Assembly: GCA_002573605.1 (NCBI GenBank)
Contig: PDNA01000161.1
Coordinates: forward strand, 1-64,000
Direction: 5' to 3'
DNA from: Polytolypa hystricis UAMH7299
Taxonomy: Eukaryota; Ascomycota; Eurotiomycetes; Onygenales
DNA length: 64,000 nt
Shown: one piece after another, positions 44,366 to 55,600 of the stretch
Layout: each line of letters opens with the position of its first letter
How positions within the stretch are numbered: position 1 is the first letter of the stretch
Made by a program: the position numbers and the translations under genes
Notes under the pieces: generated by a model
What the model was told of the DNA's origin: nothing
The model's input: only the letters and a program-made list of their open reading frames with translations
Databases searched by the model: none

Positions 44366-46411
44366 TGATGTCAGCGATATTTTTGTTTTTCACATATGGT
44401 TATGATAAGTTCAGTAGCAGAGAATCGTATGAGCCCGAAAGAGCAGCAGGATGGTGGATGGGGGATTGTGTGAATGGAAAAGGCGATTTTCGCAAGAGCC
44501 AACTTTCACGCAGAGATTGACAGCCACAGGAACGAAAACAGCAAGATGGAATGCAGGAGAAAATGATGCTAGAAGGCTCCCTCGAGCCCCTAAATTCCGT
44601 GCATCAAGCGAATCCTGATGAGAATGTAGTCCAACGTACCTCGACACCAATGCGCCTCAAGCGCAATAAGAATGAAGCTGTCAGTGCCAGCAACGGGGTG
44701 GCCGACGAGTTTTCACCGCGATGGTGCCAAAAAGCGGGCAATCAATAACGACGAGGCAGAATATGAGGTATTGATAGACGCCTGATGGCAGGGGAGGAAC
44801 AGTGGTAGCGAGAGGACGGATGGCTGTTCCTGTTCGCAAAAAGGCCTGTGGGGGGGGTTGTTGCTTGGAGGGTGCTGTTCGGGAGCGGGCAGCAAAATAG
44901 AGGAACGGGGAAACTGGGGGCCGGGGTGTGAGATGAGGGAGAAACGATTATAAAAAGATATTTGCGGGGGATGACAGCAGTGAATGGGCGATGAGAAGAA
45001 TAGAAGACATGAGTGACAGAGAGCAGAGAGGGCGGAGAGAGAGGGATGTAGCTTTGCTGGAGAGGACGAAGGGCAGCGCAGGTGATGGTCTGTTAGTTAC
45101 AACTTACAGAGTACTTCCTGCTGCTGCTCTCGCTGGCTGTGTATGTATGTATGGATGTTTGTATGTATTATTAATGTATGGGCCTAGTATTGTGCTGCAC
45201 CCTCCACAGGATATACCATCAGTGCCTGTCATGTATCGTCACAGACCAGCGCGTAATTTAACAGCCACCTGACCCGGCAGAATCGCAGTGCTGTTGATAC
45301 CGTCATTCTTGGCTCAACATGCGGTGGTGTCGTATTGTGACCGTACCTCATCGTTGTGGGGAGGGGACTCTCTTGTTTGGCGCCCTGCTATTGGCCCGAG
45401 CCACAGAATACAATTATTGGCCGGTAATGTTTCGATACAGGGCCCTCTCTTGTCGATCCCTTCCCAAGCGACTCGGCCTACCGAATGCCGCGGATCTAGC
45501 TTTTTTTGGGCAACTCTCAACCAACCACAGTCCGCACATTACTGACCGCCTTTGACGGACCATTATTGTTCCGCGACACGCCTGGAGTGCCACAGCATTG
45601 CCTGCCCTGCTCGCGTCTGCTCCACACGTGACGCGACCGGCAGCCCTCTATGATAGCTACCTACCATAAAGGGATTCTGCAGGATTTGAAAATGCACAGG
45701 GAGGCTATTTTACAGTGAGATGACAGTTATCATTTTACTTTACACATAGATGACCATAAATTGGTTGTCAAATACCCACCTCACTGTTATTTGAGCATTT
45801 CCAAATCCTGCCGAATCCCGTATGGTAGGTATATAAGCTGGCTGTGAATTGAGCTGGGGGTCTGGGAGAGCCTCCCATAGTAGGTGAGCTGTTTCTAACC
45901 TACTCATTATTCCCTAGGCCTAGCTAATATTCATTTCTATAGGATTCCCTGTACGAAGCCTACACCCTGATTCCCAGATTCCCACTGACTAGCTGAGCTG
46001 CTTCCACCCTGCTCATTCGGATATAGAGGAATGTGCGGGGGAATTGGGTGAGGAAGAGCTCGATCTAGGAGCCGACCTGACTACGGGGTTGCAGTGGAAT
46101 AAGCATCAGAATCTCCTATCTAGCTGCCAGCCAATTTACCAGATAAACCAGTTAAATTCCCTAAATATATTAATGTAATCCGCATCACGCCTAGCGGCCG
46201 CAGGGAGCGCGTCGCATAGCGAGCGTGGCAGACTTGTGCTGAATATAAGGAATCATATTTATGTCAATCTTGTTGTATCTAGGTATGGAAGGAAATGCTC
46301 GTTAAAGTACTCCGTAGATGAGGGTGTGCCAAGGATAAAGGCGAGAATCGGGGAAGGTTTGCCGATAAACTATAAACGATAAACGATAAACGATAAACGA
46401 TAGGCGATAAG
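44366..46411. other. Gene-poor boundary between housekeeping and accessory blocks
   Basis: 2.0 kb. It contains the upstream region of the dep1-like gene (with an 8-G run at 44850-44857 and a GTAT run near 45139), a hairpin MITE-like element at 45656-45831 and a heptamer repeat at 46369-46425. The stretch 45840-46260 is unlike its neighbours in make-up but no coding frame could be supported. Confidence 0.6.
45656..45831. mobile_element. 176-bp MITE-like element with long imperfect terminal inverted repeats
   Basis: The left end begins TACCTACCATAAAGGGATTC and the reverse complement of the right end begins TACCTACCATACGGGATTC; the match continues through GCAGGATTTG and AAATGC for about 37 bp with a few mismatches. 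Farther in, CAGTGAGATG pairs with CAGTGAGGTG, so most of the element could fold as a hairpin. The outermost TA pairs could be the TA target duplication used by Tc1/mariner-type elements. No coding capacity. Confidence 0.75.
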
Positions 46412-46425
46412 CTATAGGCGATATA
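46369..46425. repeat. Heptamer tandem repeat overlapping the bicupin stop
   Basis: About eight copies of a 7-bp unit (cgataaa, decaying to cgatagg and ctatagg). The right-hand copies supply the last codons (Tyr-Arg-Leu) and the TAG stop of the bicupin gene. Confidence 0.85.
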
Positions 46426-47299
46426 TGCCAACACCCTTTTGTGGACTTGCGCGACCATGCGTCCACATAATGTAGACAGGGTCGGGACCGATATTTCTCA
46501 GCGAGTGGATATGACCTGGCGGGAAATACACGGCATCCAGATAGCCTAGTTCCTGATTCTTGTTGTCCAACTTGATCAACGCCTTGCCTTGAAGGATAGT
46601 GTACACCTCTGCAACTGCATGCTGATGGGGCACCTGCTTCTGGCCGGGGTACAAAACAGTCAGACCCAAGGCTATTTTCTCGCTTTCGACTGCAACCCCA
46701 CGGTTCAGATTCTCGAAACCCGCGGGCCCACCAATCCAATTGACCATCCACCTCAGGAACTCGGGCTCCTTGGCCCTTGGGGCGCCCCAGAAGGGCTCGA
46801 GGTCCCGCAACGAAACAACCTTGACGGGCTCCTTCGATGGCGCATTCTTGACGTCCTCCTCTGTATCGCAGTACACAGTGGCTCCCTTTCTCTCGAGGCC
46901 ATCATGGAGCCATACCAGTTCAACGTCCTCTAAACCGCAGTTGCGCACCCCGTGCGGCACCCCTGGTGGAATATAGACACAATCCATGGGGCCCGCCCGA
47001 TGATTGGTGCCGCTGCCGTCTTTTCCCTCCACGAAACCCTTGAGGATGAGGTAGATCTCGGTTACTGTGTGGTAATGAAGCCCCTCCTGCTGCTGCCCGA
47101 CGGGGAGATACATCAATCCCACACCGATCTCGTTGTTCTCCACAGCGGTTCCTGGGTTTGAGTTGACATAGCCCTTGGGTCCGCCTACCCAGCTAATCAG
47201 CGATCTCAACGTCCCTCCGACCTTGGCGCCAGGAACGTGCCATGACGGCTCCAGGTCGCGATGGCGAATGATGGAAACCCCTTTATTTGACGACGCCAT
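46412..47299 (-). CDS. Bicupin protein with two intact metal sites
   Basis: Single exon, 295 residues. Two tandem cupin domains. Domain 1 (about 55-130) has GLHYHTVTEIYLILKG and YIPPGVPHGVRNCG; domain 2 (about 205-280) has VPHQHAVAEVYTILQGKA and YFPPGHIHSLRNIG. Both carry the full HxH, Glu and late His set that binds a metal. Each domain is preceded by a matching LEPxW...GGP segment (RDLEPSWHVPGAKVGG; RDLEPFWGAPRAKEPE), so the gene arose by internal duplication. Bicupins include dioxygenases, isomerases and decarboxylases; the reaction is unknown here. The gene is divergent from MFS transporter 1 across an 851-bp shared promoter and belongs to the accessory cluster. The stop lies inside a heptamer repeat. 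Confidence 0.85.
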   Translation of the reverse strand: MASSNKGVSIIRHRDLEPSWHVPGAKVGGTLRSLISWVGGPKGYVNSNPGTAVENNEIGVGLMYLPVGQQQEGLHYHTVTEIYLILKGFVEGKDGSGTNHRAGPMDCVYIPPGVPHGVRNCGLEDVELVWLHDGLERKGATVYCDTEEDVKNAPSKEPVKVVSLRDLEPFWGAPRAKEPEFLRWMVNWIGGPAGFENLNRGVAVESEKIALGLTVLYPGQKQVPHQHAVAEVYTILQGKALIKLDNKNQELGYLDAVYFPPGHIHSLRNIGPDPVYIMWTHGRASPQKGVGIYRL

Positions 47300-47651
47300 G
47301 AATAAACGTGTTCCCTCGACCTCCGAAGTAGTGGCAGCTCAAGAGATACAAAGGCAGAGAGAGAAAAAAGGATATGATGAACTGGGCTTCACTCAATCTA
47401 GATCATAGGTGCTGTTTCTTGAAAGACTTTGAAATTGCAATGCGCTCCAACCGACCGAGAGTCTTGCAAGGACAAAAATATAAGGCGAGAAAGCACAAGA
47501 CTATTCTATAAGCATAGCAGGTGAGGCTGTAATGCGACAGCCCTACGGAACTACGGTCCAGGTGGGAACCTCGTCGGAATCCGGGAATGAAGAGAGTAGG
47601 TCTTGTCTATGCGAAATAATTGAAATGGTGGAAATATTAGTTCCCACACCA

Positions 47652-47689
47652 TTACCGGAAAGTTGGATGATGAGATTTACCGGAAAGTT
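47652..47689. repeat. 13-bp direct repeat TTACCGGAAAGTT
   Basis: Two perfect copies, 47652-47664 and 47677-47689, start 25 bp apart in the divergent promoter. Each holds a CCGG core. A related sequence (AAGTTTCCCCGGAAATAC) is in the MFS transporter 2 promoter at about 58692-58709. Confidence 0.7.
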
Positions 47690-47778
47690 CACGCTTTATC
47701 CTTACTTTTCTTGTATCATTGTGGCTGACAGGATTCCGTCGCTAAGAAATAAAAAGATTACTAAGAAGTCCATCCCAC

Positions 47779-47785
47779 AATTCCG
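47779..47785 (-). promoter_or_regulatory. CGGAATT box (minus orientation)
   Basis: Candidate regulator site in the bicupin/MFS1 promoter; flanks read GAG-CGGAATT-GTGG on the minus strand. Confidence 0.35.
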
Positions 47786-48150
47786 CTCCCCGGCGGTCGC
47801 GGAAATAAATACGGAGCGGTTAAGAGTAGCCTGGAAGTTCTCCAATGTCCAATCCCCGCGACCCCGCAATTCGACCCAGGGAAATTTGGAGAGCAGTTTT
47901 GTCAGGATTAAGTTATTATTCTTCATGTTTATCGTGTGTGTATGCAGTCAAAGGACTATGACACACTTCATTAGTGCCTACTTACTGAGGTTCCAGGACA
48001 GCAGCATCTCTGACTGCTTTATAGAAAGGTCCCTCCTCCTGCTATTTGGCTCTCACCTTCATTCTACTTCATTGCTATACACATAAGTGCACACAAATAC
48101 ACACACTTATATCTATATATTTCATGCCAATATAAAACCGTCGTGATACC

Positions 48151-50089
48151 ATGGCCGTTTTCAAGCTAAAAAAGAAAGAGGCGGAGCTTGCTGTTGGCCA
48201 GGATCTACTTGCAGTGAGCACCTTGAAATTTTTTTTGAGGCCTTGATATTTCAGCAAAAGAGATGCATGCTAATATACCTGTTTGAAGGTGTTGCCAGAT
48301 AATCCCAAGCCATGGTATCGAACAAGACATCTCTTAATTCTGAACCTGATGTTGCTCATACCGATGCTGTCTCCAGCAGCTTATGGATATGACGGTACTT
48401 TTATCCTTTGCTTGCGCTTGAGCCTCTGACTTTCTATTTTTTGGATGCTGATGGAAAGTTGGTCATTGCAGGTTCAATGGTCAATGGCTTGCAGACCCTC
48501 CCGCAATGGTGGGAATATTTTAATCAACCATCAGCCTCTATCCTTGGGGCGATGAACGCGATGTACCCAGTTGGAAAGTTCATTGGGGTCCTACCAACAA
48601 CGTGGCTATCGGATCGCTATGGAAGAAAGCCACCAATGTACATTGGCCTTGTTGTACTGATCATAGGCGCTGCTATTCAGGGAGCCGCTCAAAACCTAGC
48701 CATGTTCATAGTAGGACGCTTCCTGGTTGGGCTTGGGGCTGCCTTTGTCTCCCAGCCTTCGCCAATCCTCGTTACAGAATTGGCGTATCCCACTCATCGA
48801 GGGAAGGTCACTGGCTTGCTCTACACAACCTACGTATGTCTTCCATCCATTTGTTTTTCATATAGCACGGCTTGAAATGCATTGAACTGTACAGTACAAT
48901 ACAGTGGTAGTGCAAGTGCGGCGCAACCCATCGAATATGCGATGCATGTTACTGACATGTGTATTTGTTTCTTATAGTGGATTGGGGCGCTCCTCGCGGC
49001 GTGGATAACGTTCGGTACCTTCAGAATGAGCAATTCATCATGGTCCTGGAGAATCCCGTCTTTACTACAGGGACTCATCCCTTTGATACAGCTCTGTTTT
49101 ATCTACTTTGTCCCCGAGTCACCAAGGTATGCTCACATGCTGGACATCCGGATCACAATTGTGCTTTGCGTGCGTATTGAGCTAATCCGTGAACTCTTAG
49201 ATGGTATATCGCACAAGGCAGACACGAAGAAGCTCGGAAAGTGCTCACAAAATGGCATGCTGGGGGAGACGAGTCGTCTCCTCTTGTGGCATTTGAAATG
49301 GAAAACATGGCTCAGCACATCCGTGCTGAGACTGGTGTTCAGTCTCAAGTTACCTATCTGGATCTTATTAAGACAGCTCCTAATCGGAAACGCACTTTCA
49401 TCTCTTTTGTCGTCGGACTTGCGGGTACCTGGGCTGGACAGGCTGTCATTTCGTACTACCTTGCCCTCGTTCTCAAAACGATAGGTATCAACGAAGCTAA
49501 GGATCAAACCCTGATCAACGGCATGCTGCAACTCTGGAACTTCCTCGCGTCTGTTTTCGCTGGAGCTCTACTAATTGATCGTGTGGGACGTCGCATGCTC
49601 TTTCTCATCTGTGGGGGCGGGATGCTTGTCTCATATATCATATGGACAATCCTATCCAGTGTTTTTGACCGCACAAAGGAGCCTGGGGTGGGACACTCTG
49701 TTGTTGCCTTTGTTTTTATATATTCTTTCTTTTATGATATTGGCATTATCCCCTTGCTTCAGACCTATCCTGTTGAGATCTTCCCATACGCGCTACGTGG
49801 GCGGGGATTCACCGTCTCGCTGGCTTCAACATATATTGGCCTCATTATTGGTCAAGTTGTCAACCCAATTGCGTTGGGTAATATTGGTTGGAAGTACTAC
49901 ATTGTGTTTTGCATCTTGATTTTCATCTTTTTGGTGATTGTCTATTTCATGTTCCCGGAAACACGCGCTAAATCGTTGGAGGAGATAGCTGAGGTCTTTG
50001 GAGACGCGAAAACGCACACGGGTTTGGACACTAAAGCTGTTCTTGACGAGGAGAAGGAGCCAGTGGGAGAATTTGAGCGTGTCCGATAG
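48151..50089 (+). CDS. MFS sugar transporter, lactose-permease type (copy 1)
   Basis: Five exons: 48151-48213, 48289-48394, 48472-48833, 48978-49126, 49201-50089; introns of 75, 77, 144 and 74 bp; 522 residues. A 12-span H+ symporter-type member of the sugar-porter family in the plasma membrane. Signatures: YGYDGSMVNGLQ in span 1, SDRYGRKPPMYIG after span 2, AYPTHRGKVTGL, FVPESPRWYIAQGR at the end of the first half, LIDRVGRR after span 8 and FPETRAKSLEEI after span 12. The loop motif HAGGDESSPLVAFEM is typical of fungal lactose-permease-like carriers. Exon lengths match those of copy 2 (56605-58428) almost exactly, so the two are recent paralogs by structure. Substrate unknown; a sugar, sugar acid or related polyol is likely. 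Confidence 0.9.
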
Positions 50090-50611
50090 ATTTTTGGGGG
50101 AGGGAAAGGGGAAGGGGGGAGGGCTCATGTTTGGCTTGATGGTGTATATAACTGATAGATTAACGTGCTGGTTCCTCTATGCGAAATTGAACTGTGATAA
50201 CGCGTGGATTACATCAATCGAATTATAGCGATTATTAAAATACAAGTGTTGGGCCGTGCTATCGTCATAGTTTAGATTCACAATCTGCTCCCGTCTTAGG
50301 TGCTACGAGATGACTACAATAATATACACGATCCCTAGGCGCGAGGGGCAGGATTAAGGGGTTTAGCCATTGTCCTAGATTTGAGAGCATCTAGTCAAAG
50401 TAGCAATAAGTAGATTCTTCTGAGTTGTTCAAGAATTGCCCGGTATTTTTCTCTCTCGTCTGATATTATTTCTCTTATATTGCAAATCAATGGACACACT
50501 GGGAGCCTGGGGGGGAGGGGGGGGGGGGAGATAGCAATATGTTTTCTCCCTGGTCACAGGAAGGGCGCAATATATATGTATGTACATTAAAACATATGCG
50601 ACAATGCCAGC
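50090..50611. other. Convergent spacer, MFS1 / cyclase-like gene
   Basis: 0.5 kb between converging stop codons with poly-G runs at 50509-50515 and 50517-50528. No gene seen. Confidence 0.7.
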
Positions 50612-51895
50612 CTAGAAAATGGCTACAGCATTTGGCGGGCTCGCTACACCCCCAGGAATATTCAAGGGCATACTTGTCAGGAAAAAGGACCACCGCCCTT
50701 GTTTTGCGCATTCCTCACTGAGCTTTTCTAAGTCAAATATCTCCCCTACACATTTTGTCAGAAGAACTCTCGTCAGCTAGCTGGCCCCTTTTAATGTTGT
50801 CTCGTTTCAAAATGTCCAGGGAAGATCTCTTACCAATGGGCATCCCCCATCCGCTCAAAATTACCTCGTGAAGACAAAGTTTCCCTAAACCGCCCTCCTC
50901 ATTTACATAGCCAATATTGGGAACTCTCTCAAACCCTGGCGCATCACCTGCGCATGCACTGAACCCCTTCTCCCAGATCCACCTAGCTGTCTCGATCGAT
51001 GTTTTCACACCCGCCCATCGCGGTGGATCATTGAGAGCCCAAGCCACTTTCTCTTCCTCAGTCAGTCCGGCGTAACCCGCCGAAAATCCAGAGCGTATGA
51101 GAAGAATATCGCCGTGTTTGATCTCGACGTTCTGCGCGGCGGCGCATTTCTCCAAGTCGGCCACAGGTATGTCATGGTCACTTAAAAGGTCGTAAGATCT
51201 TCCTTGTTGCGACTGAACCCATCCGAGATAATCGAGGAGAATGCCACGACCTACTATGCCTTCTCTGCACCAGGCTTTTTTTTCAACGAGCTTTTAGAAT
51301 TAATGTACTTCTGCTCCTTTTTTTTTCAACCCCTTCTAAACTCGATTGTTTGATATTGTTTATATCTTTGCTTTCTAGAACTTCTCACTTACAGTGTATT
51401 CCTAGGTTTGTGGTAGAATTTGAGCCGGAGAGCTCATCAGCTGTCGCGCCATTGTAAAAGAGCTTTGACTCCAAGTATCCATAGTGTCGAAAGCCATCCC
51501 ATTGCGAAGAAACCTGTGGTTATAAGGCTAGTGAGTTATATGGTCTACCAGCAAAGCCTTTTCTTTCCCCGCACCACAGTTGAGAGTCAATACTATTTAC
51601 TTACTTGAGTATTCATTGTAATCTCATCATCGTGCACAGGTCTCGGTGCCTTGTGAATGATTTTATGCGTGAGAGGTAGGCGTTTATGAGATGGCCGCAC
51701 GATATAATTGAGCGGTTGGTCGAGGCCGATACGCACACCCGTCTTTATCTCCTTGGACGCCTCGCGGATAACCTCTGGTGTGAGAAGGTTCAGTGTGCCT
51801 AACTGGTCATCCATTCCGTAGAGTCCCCATGCTGAAAATGGCGGGTCCCCTTTGCGGAGAGGCAGCTCGTCAAATGAAGGCCGTTGTGGTGCCAT
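50612..51895 (-). CDS. Putative cyclase / kynurenine-formamidase-like metal hydrolase
   Basis: Four exons: 51895-51605, 51513-51393, 51274-50834, 50745-50612; introns of 91, 118 and 88 bp; 328 residues. The chain follows the fungal members of the putative-cyclase (PF04199) family from start to end: SAWGLYGMDDQLGTLNLLTP, then the metal-site stretch MNTQVSSQWDGFRHYGY, GIHSWCREGIVGRGILLDYL, KHGDILLIRSGFSAGY, GDAPGFERVP, and the end SMPLNIPGGVASPPNAVAIF. The family hydrolyses amides, lactones or cyclises polyketides with a divalent metal; the fungal branch has no settled substrate. I start at MAPQ; an ATG 33 bp upstream would add MQNHLFIFKKN. In the cluster it could open a lactone made by the dehydrogenase (inference). 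Confidence 0.88.
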
Positions 51896-52648
51896 GTTTT
51901 TCTTAAAAATAAAAAGGTGATTTTGCAAAAAAAATCCTGCTTAAGGACCAGTGAATCTCAGTGGAGGTTTTTGCGATGTTTTCGCGATGTTTCAATCTCC
52001 CTTTATAATAAACCCCCGCGTTTGCTGGCAAGATGGGCTAATCACGGTTCAACTTTTGTGCTTTGAAGCGGCAGCAGGCAGTGCAGTGACTGGAAAAGCC
52101 AGAGAGTCAAAACGAAGGAAAACACGGAATATTCAATCTGAATTAGTAATGTTGTATGTTGTAATCCTTACTTCGCTGTTCCGAGGACTATCCCGGAATT
52201 AAACTACTCGCTCAATTCCGCAGTCTAGGAGAGATCTATCTAACAGGGGTAGTAACTTGGTGCGAAACTCTATACCCGACTAGCGCATCTACTTCAACAC
52301 TATTGATTCACAGCCCTCTTAACGGAGTCATGGATGTGAAGTTCTCATGAATTCTCTAGCTAAGTAGTTAGTTATTCACAAGTTTTAAAGCTTCCAAGTT
52401 CTTTTATTCTTAATGGTGGTGTGGGCTGAACCCTAATGGGCTGGCTAGAAAGATCCAAGAGCTGGTAAGCACGTAGTTAAGATCATTTCTAACGTGAGAT
52501 GTGTTTACCAGGGCTCCAAGACGAGAACGTATCAATTCGATACATAAACCTTTCCCGACAAACTACAGGCCCAACAAAGTGTAAGGGTGGGAGAGGCAAA
52601 TTTCATTCTATATATTTGACTGCCTTTGGTAAATGTAGAGTACATAGT
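51896..52648. other. Promoter of the cyclase-like gene / 3' flank of the regulator
   Basis: 0.75 kb without a gene. Contains the inverted pair of CGGAATT boxes at 52194-52220. Confidence 0.55.
52194..52220. promoter_or_regulatory. Inverted pair of CGGAATT boxes
   Basis: CGGAATT at 52194-52200 and AATTCCG at 52214-52220 form a perfect 7-bp inverted repeat with a 13-bp spacer, about 300 bp above the cyclase-like start. Inverted CGG half-sites with a fixed spacer are the classic target of dimeric Zn2Cys6 proteins. Confidence 0.45.
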
Positions 52649-55600
52649 TTATTCCCAATGTGTTGTCATGATGTCGGCTTCGCCGATGAGATCGCGGAAA
52701 AAGGCAGGATTAGTCTCATAGAAAAATGAAAACTCATTTCCGTAGTTCCCGTCCACGCCGTCGACGTTATTCGTCAAATCAGCCGTCGGTGCTCCGCCCT
52801 TGGCCGACCCATTGCTCGCAGTAACCAGAGCCATGGGCGCGAGCTCACCGGATCGTCGTCGCTGGATGGTCTTCTCGACTGTCGCGATGACTCGGCCCAT
52901 GTGTTTCATTGTGGTGCGCGCCAGTGATAGGCCGGGCGCAATGTCGCGGAAGATGTTCATGGCGCGTTCAAAGGCCTGCACGGCGACATCCCGGATCGCG
53001 TCGGCCACGCCGTTCTTCAGGATGACGCAGGCGATCGGGATAATAGCACCCGTTATGTAGGTAATGGCGGAGTAGCGTTCTAGCTCTAGGTGCGTTGGGG
53101 AAAAATGTGTAACGGAAAGGGCGTCGATGCTGTCAGCGGCGATGGCAACGCAGGTCTTGGCCAGGGTTTCGCTGTAGTCGAAGCTGAGCAGTTCCTGACG
53201 TCGTAGTAGGAGTTGGAGGTGATTAATCCGCTAAAGGCGCGCGCCATGAAGAGGGTCAGCAGCTGGCTGGCTGGCAGAGCCCCATTTAACAGGCCTGAGA
53301 TCAAAATGAAAGAAGAAGGGAGCCTTGCGGCTTCCCTAAGAAATCCGCGCGGAAGAAGTGAGAAGAACAAAGTAGTAGGGTGTGTATGGACTTACCAGGT
53401 GCAGAATGGAAGCTTGTCGTACAATGTAGGGAGGCGCTCTACCGTCATTGGCAGTCACGACAAAATCGGGAGTCCACTGTAGATGCGCAGGTAGATTTCG
53501 TTTTAGTAGAAGGATCCGGGCATCCATGGTCACAATGAACTCTTCGCTGATAGAAGACGTTGCGTCTATGCCGCACATGACATCCCACACCTCGGCGCTC
53601 AATTTGCCCCATTGCACAATGGCGTGCTGATATGGCATTGCAGAGGCGTCAGGCGTCTCCTGGGGCAACTCTTCGATGTGTCCGACGTGAAGATCGTCGA
53701 CAGCAGCGGGGAGGTCAACTCGACACTCGGAATCACGAAGCATATATGGCATACCGGAAACTTGCGCAACTGTTCGGTCGAGACAATAGATCGACCAGAA
53801 TATCCGTTGTCGCATATGTATGTCGAATGATGTACAGCCAACCCAGACAGACTGGCGGTGGAGGCTGTTTTGGAAGCAAAGCCGGACGGTATGACCGATG
53901 GCGTCGTACGCGGCATTGTATTCCTCAACATATAGAAGATATAGAGACTTAATTATCAAGCTCTGTACAGTGCTGATGTCGCCGCGACCCAGCCATGTGA
54001 TATGAGAGAGCAGATGGTTGGCGCGGCTGAACTCTTGCCAGCCCGGTATCATGGTCTGATCGGTGCAGTACTCTTCCAAGATCTTCATGAGCGCAATCAG
54101 TAGGTTGACAAGTGAAAAGAACTGGGCAGCCTCCAGGCTGCGATGGGACTTGGCATGCTTATTGGAGATGTAGTTCTGGAAGTCGTCAAAGAAGCGATGC
54201 TCGTTCAGGCAAGGATCTAGATTCAGTGCCGGGTATCAGTTCATCTCATGCTCCTCTCCATCAATCTCGGGGCGAAGGTTACTCACAGTGTGGGTTAATG
54301 TAGAGAAAATATCGCTTCAACGTGCTTCGCATAGAATCGACATCGTGCGCGCGTGTTCGAGCCAGCCAGGCTGTGAGGTCGGAGCTACAGCATTCTGGAA
54401 AGGAATTGCAATTGATGAAGGGACAATGTGGTAATGATTCACGTGCGACATCTTTTCCTGCGTCTTCACGACCCACCAAACCGTCTAGGACTGCAATGGG
54501 ATTGTAAGAGCTCGTGCTCCCTCGAAGGACCTGATCAGAATGATGACCCTGTTGCGGTGGGAATAGAGTGGCTTGGTTGTCACTGACGGAGGCATTGGCG
54601 GCGCGCGGTGACGACGGGGAAACGGACTGGACAAATGAACGCCTGTCAACATCCATGTCTTCATTTGAGTTCCAAGCTTCCTTGCGTGAGAGTGCATCCT
54701 CGATCCTGGCCAACCGCGCTATGATATCGTTGTTGTTGTTACTGGAAGAGGAGAGGTCCACCAGCGACGCTGCAGCCGCCGCGGACGCTGTCGAAGTAGG
54801 AGGCGAGCCGCCCTGGGGAGAGCCGTGCGGGTTCCTCGAAAATATCGAGTCTTGCGATGAGGGTAGCGATGCGCCATTCTGATGGATTTGGGCTAGTCTG
54901 CTGGGGACATCTTTTGTAAGCCCCTACATGCTGTCCAAAGCGAAGCTGAGAAAAGGGATATGATAGATTCTTATTTTCCCTGGGTTCTTTGGCAACTTAC
55001 GTCGACTCCTCTCTAGCAATAGGAGGAGGGCGTTGCTTCCGCTTTCTCCGTCGGTCGTGGTCGAAGATGCATTTGGAACCGGTGGCACTGCACGGCCGGC
55101 ATTGATCGGTTTGATCTCCTGTGCACTGCGGGAGTCGTAAGCTACCAGGAGCAACTACGTGTGGAAACCGGTGGAGGTGTGCTCGGACAGAGAACTATAC
55201 CTTGACTTTGCGCCGTTGGCACTCGAGGCTTAGAGATGTCGGTCAGCAAGTAAATAGAGTAAGGGAACGAGTATAAGAGGCACGGAATTTCAATTTCCAG
55301 GTTTCCTTTCTAATTCTTCTTCTCTTTTTTTTTTTTTTTCATTATCATGACCCGGAGTCAAAAGGGAAGAATGTAGATACTATGCATGGAAAACGGGAAA
55401 AGGAACAAGGGTCAGTATTCCGTACCATGCACGTGGGTTGTATTTTCCTCGCTTTGCAGTAGGACGTGCAGTAGCAGTAATAGTAGCAGTGGCAGTCGCA
55501 GAAGAACTTGCCATTGTCGGCGAGGTTGTGGAACGGCCGGCGGAATGAGGGCCAGCGAGAGCGTCAGCTGAAGCCGGAGCGCTGACATTGTCAGTCAGAT

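Larger units (their letters stand above)
47300..48150. promoter_or_regulatory. Divergent promoter, bicupin / MFS transporter 1
   Basis: 851 bp. Contains a perfect 13-bp direct repeat (listed), one AATTCCG box (47779-47785) and a CGG-N3-CCG palindrome (CGGAATCCG) near 47575. CGG triplets are the usual contacts of Zn2Cys6 regulators, one of which is coded in this cluster. Confidence 0.5.

Noticed and set aside
45840..46260. Possible retrotransposon remnant beside the MITE
   Set aside because: A short stretch translates with protein-like composition but stops are frequent and no family motif is visible, so it was not annotated.
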